The translations under genes and the position numbers were made by a program. Below are positions 10,549-22,446 of a stretch of DNA of 64,000 nt, one piece after another. Location: positions 8,611 to 72,610 of the forward strand of contig MNCI01016241.1 of NCBI GenBank assembly GCA_015680685.1, in the 5' to 3' direction. How positions within the stretch are numbered: position 1 is the stretch's first letter; the number at the start of each line of letters is the position of its first letter. Below the pieces are notes generated by a model. That model worked only from the letters and a program-made list of their open reading frames with translations, made no database searches and was not told the origin of the DNA. Source of the DNA: Gnetum montanum. Lineage: Eukaryota > Streptophyta > Gnetopsida > Gnetales > Gnetaceae.

Positions 10549-13500
10549 ATGGCTCTTTCGAACAATGCCACTAACACCCTCAACATTGAATTTCCCATCA
10601 TGGTTCAAGGCACTACTGGTGCCGAGCAACCACTGAATCCAATGTTCGAAGCACGTCAATCCCTCAAGATCCAAAATCAAGGACCTGAGGGATTGGCCCA
10701 GCAACATGAGTATTACAGCTTCCTCTATGTGAAGGTGCAGGTAAATATGCCCTTAGATGTACATGAACTCGAGGACAAACGTAGCTTCGAGTTTGCTTAC
10801 TATAATGGGAAGAAGTTTGTTCCTACTCTCGACATTTCCTTACCTGTGACACAGATAGACCAAAGGCTTCTAGACCAACTAATCTAGTTGTCTAGGCTTA
10901 GGGAGTAGCAAGATGCAGTGTCCAACCAAGATGATACCTTTCAAGATGGACAGGAGAAACTCGATTCCCAATTAGATGAGGGAGGTCCAACCAACCCCAT
11001 TTTTGTCCCTCCTACCCAATCCTTCTAGGCCAAGTTGCTTTCTATCACTTCTCCCTTTATGTTTACACCTACACCTCTGTAACCCATGATTACAACTACT
11101 ATGGGTAGCCCTACCAATCCCACATACTTTCAACGCCCTCTCTCACATATTTCACCTATTTTTTTTGTAGCTACTATTCCTTTATAAACTATGCAGCAGT
11201 CCATTCCTATAGCACATCATGCAACAATCATGGCTACCCTATGACATGTTCATACCATACCTACTTCACAATCATATGCAACTTCTGTTTCTATTCCTAC
11301 ATTCATGTCTGTTCCACCCACGGTGGCGAACCCCAGCCCGTCCACATGGTGGGCCCCATTTGCTTCTTTTCCTACCCCGCAACCATCGTAGATGTCTAAC
11401 TACATCCTCTCTTAAGCATACCAAGCCTTGCAAATGGTACAACCCAACACGAGGCTATGGTCTATGCCACCAGCGACACAAGTAGTCTATCTAGTAGCTC
11501 AAATCGTGGTTGCTGCTCCAACAGCACCACCCGTAGGGTGGTGGACAACACAAGCAGCACCCCCCACGGGGGCTACCCCAACGATACCGCCAATGGGTCA
11601 TACCGCTACCCCCACCATACCACAGGTGTGAGCTGCCTCCATAGCTCCCCAACCATCCCCAACATTGTAGGGTCTAGACCAAGCATTCCAGCTCATCCAG
11701 ACCCTCACTGAGGAAATAAAATGCCTCAAAGCTACTGGGTTTGACATGGTACAAGTCATGAACTTTTACCAGGATGACCCCATCAGCCCTGAAATCCCTG
11801 CTTTCACACTAACCCCAGGGATGTCTCTCCCACACTTCATGATGTATGATGGGAAGGGAGATCCCAATGCACATCTTATCACCTTTAGGTTAGATTCTTT
11901 GCTATTGCAACAATTACCACACACAATTATTTGTGTCTTCACCATGTCCCTAATCAGGAAAGCCTTGGATTGGTACCACGCACTGCCACACTCATCCATT
12001 GCAACTCTGGAAGAGCTGTTGACCTAGTTCGTGATGCATTTCAAGTACAACTTGAAGCCAGAAACCATGTTGGATCAGTTGATGAGAATGAAGCAAGATG
12101 CTCTAGAGCCAATTTAGAAGTTCATTCAATGTTGGAGTGCAACCCTTAACAAAATCAGCGAGCCCATCGAGGAGGCACACCTACTGGCTATCTTTAAGGG
12201 CATAGTGAATGAGTTCATCAAGTGCAAACTATACTACCTCACTCCTTGCCCTCTTAGTTAGGATTTCGCTCAAACTAAGAGCATACAAGATGCATTTGTG
12301 GCAAGAAAAGACCCAGCCTACATCACTTACAAAAATACCTTCACAAATAAGTATAAGGGTAAAGCCCCAACAACCTAGCACAACGGTAGCAAGAACAACA
12401 AGAAATCGACCATACCCATGGCCAACCCCATTCCTAAACAAGGCCATGTGTTATAACTTTGTATACCTACACCTAAGACATCTACATAAACCAAACCTAA
12501 CTTTGAGAACAAAAACTACTCAAAGTACACCCCACTACCTCTTAAGCCTTCAGAGCTTCTGAAGCAACTATTGGTAGAAGGATACATCCAACACAAGTAG
12601 ATGTCAGAGGAAGAAATCACAAGGCCATCAACATTATTGTGAGCTCCTTAGGAACCCCTTTTTGGCCCTTCCCAATGAGCCTCTAGTTCCTAGGGATTTT
12701 AGGCTAGACAGGTTTTGCGAATACCACCAACAGTGTGGTCACAACATGAATTACTGCCTAGCGTTACAGGATGGCATCCAAAGATTAATTGATTAGGGGA
12801 AACTGGTACTACACGAAAGCAACCCAGTATGCCCAAAAAACCAATCTATGCATGTCTACATAGATCCCCTAAATGCCAAAAACACCGATTATGTAATTAA
12901 CACCATCAACATTGATAGTAATCCTAGACCACCCCAGTAGTCCTTCGTGGTCTGTGTGCCTCAGAGTAGTGCACCAGCACCACTAGCGGTTGGTTGAGGC
13001 TCACAGCAACTGTTCATCCTGAAAGTCCCTCCACGGGCATCCACCTTTGCACCACCTATAAGTGGGGCCACACAGCCCTACCCATTAACACCTCTAGCTC
13101 CATTTGTCATCAGGGGACCGATGCCCTCAATGGCCTCTAGCTCACGAAAAATAAATGAACAACCTTCTCACCTCACAAGGCAAGAAGTCCAATTTGCAAG
13201 CGAGGCATCAAGGGAAAATATTGTTAAAAGTACCCCCAAGCCTATGTCTTCGCCCTTTGAATCTATGCCTTCAGCACCAAAGACGAAGTTCAACATGACC
13301 ACGTAGCTTGCATCACTCTACCAATAAGGATCTAAACCTAGATTTGAAGTCACCCCTCCTCAAAAAATTTTTCTTCTGGGATGGGTAGAAGAGGAGGAAA
13401 GCATCAAACAAGGGGGAAGACAAGATCTCTTAGACACCTTCACACATGTCAAACAAGCTCTAAAACAAAAAAACACTACATTAAGTTTGTACGACCTAAT

Positions 13501-14281
13501 CATGACATCCATCCCACATCGCGAGGCTCTGATTCACATGTTGACAACGATTCTGGTCAATGAAGACATGTTAGTGGAAGAAGAAGCGATCCACTCGGTC
13601 ATGCTTTGTTATGTACCTACAAGGTCAGAACAACCTCAATTGACCTTTTGTAATGATTCCATTAGGGAAGACCCTGAGAAGGGTCAAGTGAGTACAGCGC
13701 ACAATTTGGGTCGGCCAACATCGGATCCGAAGGGTACATGTCAATGATGGGGCCGCCACAAATGTCATCCCTTTCCCCATTGTAGACAAGATTGGCTTGG
13801 TTTACTAGATCAAGCCCACAATGGCATCATGCCTAAGGTTGTTCAATGGGGTGCGAGTCATAGTGAAAGGCACATTTTACATAAACTTCATAGCAGGGGA
13901 CCAGTTTCCCACAAATGCAATGTTCATCGTGGTCGAGGAAATGCTTGGGTTTAACCTGATCTTGGGGAGATCCACTAGCCTTATGCAGGTAGAGAAGTGA
14001 TGATCCATGGTGATGAAGTGACGACACAAGCGATCCACAATGTAGGCGTGGAAGAAGGCTTAGAGATCATAACTTCTAAGAATGAGGCACCTATTGCAAC
14101 TTACATTGACTACCTGGTAGAGGGGGTGGCTCAGCAAGCTGATCCCCAAAACAAAAATATGTGGGCTAAGTTTCCCTTCCAAGTGGGAGGCGATGACATA
14201 GATGAAGGCCCTAACGGAGTGCTTCAACCTTATGTCTCATTCAACCCACGTTGGGTCAAGAAGCAGCTTCACCTAGCATAG
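10549..14281 (+). pseudogene. gag-pro: R3 gag-protease, decayed
   Basis: The frame starts at ATG 10549 (MALSNNATNTLNIEFP...) and ends at TAG 14279-14281. A Pro/Thr-rich linker (11300-11700) precedes the gag core (about 11740-12230), with 'LPHFMMYDGKGDPNAHL' and 'ALDWYHALPHSSI..LEELL', the Tat-type capsid pattern. A zinc-knuckle-like segment with C-x2-H-x3-C-GH-x4-C spacing follows near 12720. The protease is at about 13730-13985, where the active-site motif reads NDGAATN against DDGAAAN in R5, so the first Asp is lost. At least three frameshifts and many TAG/TAA stops make it non-functional. Its role would have been capsid formation and polyprotein cleavage. Confidence 0.8.
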
Positions 14282-14828
14282 TAACTCCACTGCTTCCTGC
14301 CCACACACTGCTCATATGCTTTTACATAATAGCCTAAAATAGCCTAAAACTATGCTATGGCCTAAGAAGGCCTAAAACTATGCGATGTTATGGCCCAAAA
14401 TGGCCTAAAACTAACAATGTACAAAGGCCTAAAATGGCCTAAAAATAGCAATGTGCATTTACACAATGGCCCGAAATAGCCTAAAACTATGCTATGGCCT
14501 GAAACTATGCTACGCTATGGCCCGAAATGGCATAAAACTAGCATGAGTTACCAGTTATCCATTGTTGAAGTTGTTGATGCATCATCTCTTTGGCATATTA
14601 CGCAATGGCCCAAAATGGCCTAAAACTAGCACATGAAAGCATGAACACTTTATACAAAACGCACGTATGTAATACACAAGTTAGCATAAAATCCTCTTGA
14701 TTCATTCAAAATAGTTGTCTTTGAATGTTTACAATATTCAAAACAGTTGTCTTTCAATGTTTGCAAAATTCATTACAAAAAAATTTCAAAAATCCAAAAT
14801 TTCAAATTTTCAAAAAAATCTCATGTGG
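14282..14828 (+). repeat. R3 module spacer with 'CCTAAAACTA' repeats
   Basis: Between gag-protease and the tail of the antisense gene lie about ten copies of 'ggcc(c/t)aaaatggcctaaaacta' and variants (14325-14640), followed by A/T-rich sequence (14700-14828). Homologous spacers are at 31390-32010 in R4 and 60890-61030 in R5. No gene is seen. Confidence 0.7.
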
Positions 14829-17800
14829 TCATGGGTTATCTCTATTCACATCATTTTTTTCATCCATTCCTACATCATTTCCTTGTGCATTTCCTTCCCC
14901 TGCTTTGTCCCTCACTGGCTCTTCATTCCCACCCTCTACGGGTGTTGCACCATCACCTGGGGCTTGCATCATAGCAGTGAATTGGTCAATTGGAGAAATG
15001 AACGTAAACTACAATCTAGCATAAGCATCAACATGGTAGAAATCGATTAACTTGAGAAGGATCCTCATTCATCTCGAAGGGTATCTGGTCTAAACTGAGC
15101 CCGAGGCGACGCCAGACCTCCTCTATCATGATATCTACCCAACGCCTCTTGCCTGATGCAGCATCTACTACAGCAGCTCTCTCCCTTTCTGTGGGTGTCC
15201 GTCTTGGTGGTCTCGAAGAAAAAGGAGATGGTCATGATCTCCCCCATGGGAAGGTCCACTTTTTAGTCAGGAGATTTTATGACCTTGACCTGCTCTTTGA
15301 ACCTGGTATAGGCTTCAGAAGTGTTAATGGCATTTACGAATGCTTCATACATAAATGCCTCCATAGCAGCATCTTCATATAGCTTACAATGGGTAGAATT
15401 TTCCTATTTATACATATATTTATGGTTTCCTTTGTTCTACCCCCATTCATAAATCTTGGCGCTAAGGTCTTTTAGATCCTGACACTTCTAGTCTAGTAGG
15501 TCCATCTGCATCTACTGCTCTATCAATTCGCGGGTAGTCTCGACATTATAACGTGCAACTATTCAAAACCTGGCATGGTTTAGCATAGCTATGCATCAGT
15601 CCTCGTTGTTAGTGCTATGGGCCATGAGGAAGTCATTGCTTGACTTGAGGTCCTCCACCTTGGCCCTTAGGTCAGCTTCTCTCTGCTCTACCTTCTAGGC
15701 TTGTTTCCATAGCTCCTTGTTGGTACGCTTGCACTCCCACAGAGAGCATGCAGATTGCAAAGCACATTTGCAAACCTTGTCATATGCATGATGAGACACC
15801 TTGTTCACATCTGGTGGAAATGTGGACACAACACCGACTTTCAAAGGTTGTGTTAGATGCCAGTTGAGTTGAGAAGCTTCCATGACGCAAAGAACACACT
15901 AGTCACATTAGCATAACATGAGTAGAAAACACAAGAAACTTTAGCATAACAACATGAGAGCAAGCAACACCACTACTTATTCTCTTCAGGGTCCACCTGC
16001 TGAAGGCGACCAATCATGTCATTAACAATCCCCTGCATAAACACAAACTTGTTGGGGATTTCAGCCTAGGATCCTGTGTGAACTAGAGGGGGTCCCGTGG
16101 CATCAGTGGTAGCACCTATTGCGTAACCAAACACATTAGAAATGACCAAAATGGACTATGAAAAGGTAGACATATTGCCAAACTCACCAACATTTGGTTA
16201 TGGTCTCACTTTTGGCTAATGCAAAATGATGGTGGAAGCCTAGCTAGAAGTTCCTCCCAGGTCCCTATGGACCTCCTCTTCATGTGCTGGTGCCTTTTCT
16301 TTAAGGAGATCAACATCTTTTTTATTCAAGGAAGCCTCCTCTTCACTAGTAGTAGCGTTCTCCCTAATAATGAGAGCCTCTGCATTAATGGCAGGAGCTC
16401 TCCACCTTTTGACCGAGATCCTTCCCTCTGAGACTGGGGCCCCTGCATCTTTATTCATCATCCCTATCCTAAGGGCCAACACCTCTTCATCGCCTTCTTC
16501 TTCTTCTCCTTTTTATTTTGATGGTCAAAAAATTCATTTGCATTAGCTCAAAGCAAGTTACCCTAAGATAGATGCTACGCCACGCTACACCATCTAGCGT
16601 AGCTAACTATAACAAACTGAGCATTTAACGAAAGCACTTACCAATAGGGGGTTGTGTCCTCTGCAGTTTAAGCCATAGTCTTTACCCCTCCTCTTACGAA
16701 GTGTGAAGGGTTTCCCCAACTGGAGGAGGCTTCTTTCACCATAACTTGTTGGCCACAGTCTCAGCCATGAGTCGTTCACACCATGACATACTATTGTCTA
16801 CAACGGGGGGCATCTTGCCTATGCTATCCTGGCCGGGAACATTGTGCGCCACCTGATCCTTCTTCGTTATAGAAAATGACTCCCCAATTACTTCTGGGGG
16901 ATCCTAGGCTCAAATGGTCTGAAAACTATGGAAAATCCAAGGTCTAGAAATCTGGTCACAATTTCGTATGACCCGACCTCCTTTCTCCTAAACCACCAAG
17001 AGCTCTACGAAGCGCTTAAGGTAGCCTATGTAGAAGGTGTAATGGATGTTGGAACAGGACTCCATTTTTGTATGGTGCCCCAAGATTTTAGCTAGAAAAC
17101 CTTTACATAGGGACTATGCCCAGCTATAATGGGTCCCCTCCTCCATAATCTCACGCATTATCTAGGCCTACTCAAGCCCTAGGACCTTTCCCTAGGTGAG
17201 CAGTTGGGGGAATGCATGATCATGGAAAATAAGGTAAATATCCTTGGTATGTCCTTCTATGAGCTTATCCATAGGAAGCCCCTTGCGCTCCTTGGTAAGC
17301 CCTAACCACTATTGAATTTCCTTCTAGAGGGTCAACTCTATCTTGGACTTCACCCTATCTAAATGCCTTCGGCAGGGACACTGAACAGATCCATGAATAG
17401 CTGGTCATTGATGTCAATGACCACCTACATGTCATGCATGCGCAAGCAAATGCGGCCTACTTTGTCAAAGAAGGACTAGACTAGGAAAAGCATCTCGGTG
17501 GTAGGAATGCTTGGATTCGAGGCCAAGAATTGATCCATAAGCCTCGCCTTTTTGATGTTCTAGACCAGAGAGTTTGAGGCTCCACCGTTCAGCCAGGATT
17601 GGCTCTCCTGTACTTCCTCGTACTTGATGTAGACATTTGTCCCCTATGCCTCGGCAGTTACCACCGTCACCTCCTAAGGCGTCTTTGCCCCTGCAACAAT
17701 TCCACAAAAACATTTAGTGAAAAAATGTAGAAAATTCAAAATTTGCAAAGACACTTAAAAGTATGGCACTCACTGCTTGACCTACTAGATCAGTATGGCA

Positions 17801-19237
17801 GTGGGAACTATGGGAGTTCAACCAAAACTTGTTCAATCATGACATGTTTGAAGGGTTCTATCCACTTCCCATCCAACTAGCCCTACCCCTTTCACTGATT
17901 GTAGGAAATCGAATACACACCTGGGTAGGTGTGGTATTCACCCCCACATTGACCGATTACACCTGCCCATAGGTTCTCAGCAGAAGAGAACTCCTACAGG
18001 GCTAGCTATGCTATGGTTAGTAGACTCGGTAGGTCATGAACTCCACCCTTGTCAATGAAGAACCTAGTAACAAGCACATACTATTAGCATTAGGCCAATA
18101 TGGCCAACGTTACACAAACACAACAAAACAAAGCTGTGAAACTCACCCATCGACAAATTAGACAGTTCCTTGAAGGTTTTGGAAGCACGTCATCATAAAA
18201 CGTGTGAGGTAAAATGTGTTGAAATAGTGGTAGCAGCTATACTCGAGCATATCCTAGATCCAGGCCAAACACCTTAACCTTGTTGGGAGTTGACTAAATC
18301 CTTCTCCCCTCCCGCTCGTGATTTCCTGGTTAGTCAGAAACCTTAGAATGCCTCGACTTACCCTAGGCAAAATGGCTTTTGTTATGCCGGTTGCGTCCTC
18401 CAACTCCATGGAGGACCAAACAATCACACCGAAGTGGTCAAGGAGGAATTGTAGGAAGTCATGTGTCCCTTTCCTAAACCAGAACTCCTACTCTCCCATG
18501 CATATCTTGGAAGGAGGAGCATTGGCCATAGGTTTTCTCACATTGCATAGGACCCTTCTAATTTCCAAAATAATCAACCTAGGCCTCAGCCTTGCCCTCC
18601 ACAACATAATCAGCAAATGTTAGCATCATATCTAAGGGCAATACACATGCAATGTAGCAGTGCCTAGCAGTTCATACATATAGCATAGCATAACCCTCCG
18701 CCCACACATAGCATAGTAAGGGCATGAAAGCCTTATGTAGCAAGAACATGAAAATAGCCTAGCGTAGCAATAGAATGATTGGCAACATGGCCTAACAAAA
18801 AACTTGTCACACTATCTCATTGCAGACGGCCTAGCCCTCCTAAGGGTTCTACGTTACAACATTTGAACGTCAAGCAATTGCTCCAGTCCCCTTAGTTATG
18901 ATAACCATGGTAGTGGTGGCTTTGGTGGCCTTGCATGCAACTATGACGTAACATTTATGCATCTACCATGACCAAAACGGTGGCAATGGCAATGCAAAGG
19001 CCAAAATGACGTGACCACAGAAAACATGGGCAACCAAGAATGGATGTAAAATGAATAGAACACAAAACAAAAGCAGAGAAAAATAGAAGAAACAAAGCAA
19101 AAAGTTGAAGGAAACATAGTAACCTATTGGGTCAAAGGTGTGCTCTTCCATGCCGCAACATGCGCTTGTGTCATGTGCCTCACGGTCTTCTTTTCCTCCT
19201 CAACCTTTGCAAATGCCAAATGAATCTTAGGAGCCAT
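14829..19237 (-). pseudogene. R3 antisense intron-bearing gene, decayed
   Basis: The gene runs opposite to gag and pol, from ATG at 19237 (MAPKIHLAFAKVEEEKK) to TGA at 14829-14831. It is homologous along its length to the R4 copy (26872-31227) and in part to the R5 copy. Introns match R4 in place and length: 18963-19123 (GT..AG), 18064-18146 (GTGAGT..CTAG), 17691-17773 (GTGAGT..GCAG). Exon 3 (18596-18147) encodes an FCP1/NIF-like segment ending in 'FLQFLLDHFGVIVWSS' and a later 'FNTFYL'. Later exons hold a 'VVIDINDQLFMDLF' segment, a helical segment ('GIVNDMIGRLQQVDP', 'HLTQPLKVGV') and an acidic tail ending NRDNP. Stops and shifts are present. Its function is unknown; this is not a canonical retrotransposon protein. 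Confidence 0.7.
18147..18596 (-). other. Exon 3 of the R3 antisense gene: FCP1/NIF-like segment
   Basis: About 150 codons lie between a splice acceptor ending at 18597 and a GTGAGT donor at 18146-18141. The translation has 'PRLIILEIRRVLC' (motif-I position), 'FLQFLLDHFGVIVWSS' (motif-II position) and 'FNTFYL...QNLQGTV' (position of the FCP1 NTLLhDDSPxK...NPxxT segment). The order and spacing follow FCP1/NLI-interacting-factor phosphatases. The catalytic acids are missing: Glu replaces the first Asp of DxD, Arg the second, and the late DD pair is absent. The assignment is by motif recognition only. Confidence 0.55.
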
Positions 19238-19490
19238 TTTCTTGCTTGCAAATTTACCCTCTTTGCTGTAAAAGCTCTCCTTGCTAGTTGTTAGCACAAT
19301 TTCTTCGTGCTCCGAAATTGCCTTGTGCTCCGATGTGGGATCTATGCTCTTACGGTGAGAATGGAAAAATTGCCAAGGCTTAACCCATATTTATGGTTGT
19401 AATGATAATATGGGAAAAATTACCACTCTCTCTCTCTCTGATTAATGTGGAGTGCCCTATATAGTGTAGCATGCTTGCCATGACATCATA
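19238..19490 (-). promoter_or_regulatory. Candidate promoter/leader of the R3 antisense gene
   Basis: Reading leftwards, a (GA)n tract (19427-19439) and a TATA-like 'ccataaatatggg' (about 19383-19397) lie roughly 150 bp upstream of the antisense ATG at 19237. The R4 copy has the same layout: (GA)n at 26674-26687, 'ccataaatta' at 26714-26723 and ATG at 26872. Conserved spacing supports a promoter, but there is no direct evidence of transcription. Confidence 0.45.
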
Positions 19491-19495
19491 GCACT
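19491..19495. repeat. Target-site duplication of R4, left copy (GCACT)
   Basis: GCACT lies directly before the R4 left LTR end, and GCATT directly after its right end (38313-38317); the single difference is a C/T transition. Joining the flanks restores '...catgacatcatagcact' plus 'atgagcattaaagcc', which aligns with the uninterrupted R4 copy (reverse strand of 26585-26640). Confidence 0.85.
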
Positions 19496-21123
19496 TCTAG
19501 CGACTAAAAACGTCAACAGCTGGAAAAAGTCGAGGGGTCGACGAGTGCGACAGTTTCGATCCCATACCCGCAGGAGGGTCGTGCTAGGTATGTGCAAATA
19601 CGAGGTGCCTTGAATGGTGTGGTCGATTAGACAAGGACTTAATCAATGTCTATATAGCCTTTTGCAACATATGGTTTTGAAAACGGAGATGAAAACATGA
19701 AGTAATGCTTGAAAGTAAATAAAGTAGAAAAAGTAGTGGAAAATGCAACAATAAGCAAGAAACAAGGTAAAGTACAGTTAGAAAAATGCAGCGCTTCGAA
19801 GCTATAAGCTTACCTTGTTAAGGTGGATATAGTCGATTGCACAGTGTGGCGAAGTGCAGAGACCCTGAGAGTAACCAAGATGTGTAGAGCGAAATAGGTT
19901 GTGTGCTTGGGCACGGCCTTAGGTGCTAACAATGTTGGAATTCTACCAAGGTGGTAGAAAGGGAGACAGAAAAAATGCCAGCCGAAAGAGCTAACTATTT
20001 CTAGTGTTGAATAAAAAGCTTACAATGCTTGATGTTATAATATGCATGAAAGAAAAGTTGACTGCCAGAGTGAATGCCAGGGAGCGGAAAAGCTAAGGAA
20101 TTGGGGAGAATTCTCACTTTTGTATGCTACTGGTTGGGGTATTTATAGTATCAAGGGCACGTGAAAGGGGTGGTTTGGACGCCATGTGCCTTGGGTCCAT
20201 GTTCACTTACTGGCACCACACGTGCCATGTATGACCGTTGGACCTGCAAGATTGTTGTAATGCGAACCTTCTATGCCATAACTATGAGTCTGTCACACCA
20301 TAATTGCATGATTAGCGTCTGGAGATGTGTGCCAATGGTCTAACTAGGTGAAGTGCATTGATGTTGCACAACCACCCACATGCCTTGCTATGCTATGTAG
20401 CATAGCATGCTTGGAGTAGTGTAGCACCTTGTCATGCATTCCTCTACATGTGTGTTGCATGTTTGCTATGCTATGCTATGCTATGTAGTGTAGCGTAGCA
20501 TAGCAACTGGCCTTACTCATGAAAACTTTGTCGATTTGCGAACTTTGCTTCCACGAGACTTGCAAACTTGTTAATTCTACCATTTGATCTACCTTCTGTC
20601 TCTTCCATAGGATTGCTACACCTTGCTGCACCTTATAGCTTAGTGTAGCATAGCAACAGACATGGTTCGCTACTTTCTAACGGAAAGAGACATTGTTGAA
20701 GGACATGAAATTGGGCATGGGTAACTGGTGGTGAAGCTATTGCCATGCTACGCTATGTTACATGACCTAGCATGGTGTAGCACTTCATTCTACAATCATC
20801 TTCTAAATCTTACTATGCTACATAGTGAGGTGTAGTGTAGCATAGCAGACTTCATGACTTAGAAAACTTTTTGAACTTTTTCATGCATCTAGAATGCTGC
20901 TGCCAACTCTGTGCATCGTTTCTAAGTAGGCTGTTGGCTAGGCAGTCTACTTAGGTGGATAGGCAAAACAACCCATAGAGCCTGTTTACACCTAAAGTAG
21001 AAATTTCTAGAATTGGTTGGCCTGAACTCAGGACGTTCTCCCCCAAAAGAACTTTTGTGGTTCTTGCGCAAATTGCAAGGCATGGTGAAGCAAGAATGAC
21101 TTTGAATTTTTTGGGGTGTTTCA
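19496..21123 (-). repeat. R4 3' LTR
   Basis: This 1,628-bp LTR (reverse strand) begins TGAAACACCCC at 21123, directly after a polypurine tract. It carries the TATA box as 'tatttata' (20140-20147 on the plus strand) and the palindromic U3 array at 20380-20510 and around 20750-20850. It pairs with the 5' LTR 36698-38312. Confidence 0.88.
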
Positions 21124-21137
21124 TTAGCCCCTCTTTA
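21124..21137 (-). promoter_or_regulatory. R4 polypurine tract
   Basis: On the minus strand it reads 'gataaagaggggctaa', directly upstream of the LTR start TGAAACACC. It matches the R3 tract (caaagagggaccaa) and marks 19496-21123 as the 3' LTR. Confidence 0.8.
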
Positions 21138-22446
21138 TCGACATCTAGAGGACTAGCTTGATAGATGTTGACAAAGAATACGAAACACTGTAGCAGAAAA
21201 AATGTTGATGTTGTCCCTTGGTGAGTGTCAAGACGTCGCTTGGCCGCACTTGAGAGTGTTGCATTGGTTTTATAGAGGTTAAGGTAGAGAGCAAAGATGA
21301 TGTTTAGCAGATTCCCTCATCGAAATGCTCATGAGGGAATCCTTTGTGTTTTCATCTTTTGCTGGTGCTATTCTTCAACCTCTTGTAGGATAGGTGTTTC
21401 CTTCACAGGATGAGTTGCGTTACATCCATGAAGTGTTTTGACTTGCCTACAACTGCTTTCCATACGGTGAGTTGTGTTACGCAAGCCATGGAATTTGCAC
21501 TCTAAAGTAGCTAATCTAGTAGAGGCACTCTCTTCGCGACGCTATAGCATTTGCTGCTGTAGCGAGCCATGCCCATAGGGTCAAAGGTCTTGCTATCTGT
21601 TGGTGTTGTTGAAGTTGTTGGACATCATTGCTAGTGTACAACATTGAAAGAAAGAAGGCTAGCAGTGGCCTTGGTAGCACTGGCACAGAGGAGCTAGCCT
21701 CCGAGGCACCAGGGGTTGTTGCGAGTGCGGATGCACTAGAATCCTTGCCACGGGCATGCATTGTCGGTTCAACTATGGGATCAGATACCATATACCTAAA
21801 CGTCATGTGAGCCAAGGCATTGGTAGGGGGCCAGAGAGTAACAATATTATGGCTAGGCCATAATACTGTCAAAACTCCAACTGCAAGAACTAGCCCAGGA
21901 ACTACCCTCAGGGAAGTGGTCCATGGTGATGGTAGGTTCAGAGGGCCAGTATAATGCCATATAGCATCTTCGAAGGGTTAACATAATGCCAAGGGTGGCG
22001 ACGTCGCATGTGTCCCGGATCGCGTTCTCATTGCATCGTGAATTACATTATGGAACAGTGGCGTCCCACCCACATGTTAGCATCGTGCATGCTCGTCTAA
22101 TGCGTACTTGGCATAGATGCACACTGGGGATGTGACGCAAACCAAGTTTAAGGTCTTGGTAGATCATGTGTTGGTTTAAGGTCCCAGTGGACCACTATGC
22201 TGGTTTAAGGTCCTAGCGGACTGTACATGCCAATTTAACGTCATAGCAGATGAGCAATGCCAGTTTTACATCGTAGTGGATGGTTGTCACCAGTTTAATG
22301 TCGTAGTGGATGCTACTTAGTGCTGCTAGTTTGTTATTATTACGGACGCTACTTAGTGCTGCTAGTTTATCATCATTGCTGATGCTACTCAGTGATGTTG
22401 CCAGTTTATTTTCATAGCAGATGATGCTTGTTGTTGCCGTTGTGCT
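21138..22446 (-). other. R4 region between pol and 3' LTR
   Basis: The part next to pol (about 22140-22440) carries repeats of '(a/g)gtttaa(t/g)gtc(a/g)tag.gga', the reverse-strand form of the TTAAACTAG-type spacer motif. A short frame conserved with R3 is at 21872-21516. Nearer the LTR, two near-copies of 'gagttg(c/t)gttac' (about 21410-21485) recur in diverged form in R3 (43385-43520). Confidence 0.55.
21516..21872 (-). CDS. Short frame after R4 pol, partly conserved in R3, unknown
   Basis: This 118-codon frame starts MTVLWPSHNIV. Its segment 'MTFRYMVSDPI' ... 'HARGKDSSASALATT' has a recognisable counterpart in the same place in R3 (43050-43180, plus strand: 'MTFGYVVPDPI' ... 'HAPGRDSSASTLITT'). 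Matching residues in two copies could reflect a small protein, or simply two copies of the same non-coding ancestor. No domain is recognised. Confidence 0.3.
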   Translation of the reverse strand: MTVLWPSHNIVTLWPPTNALAHMTFRYMVSDPIVEPTMHARGKDSSASALATTPGASEASSSVPVLPRPLLAFFLSMLYTSNDVQQLQQHQQIARPLTLWAWLATAANAIASRRECLY

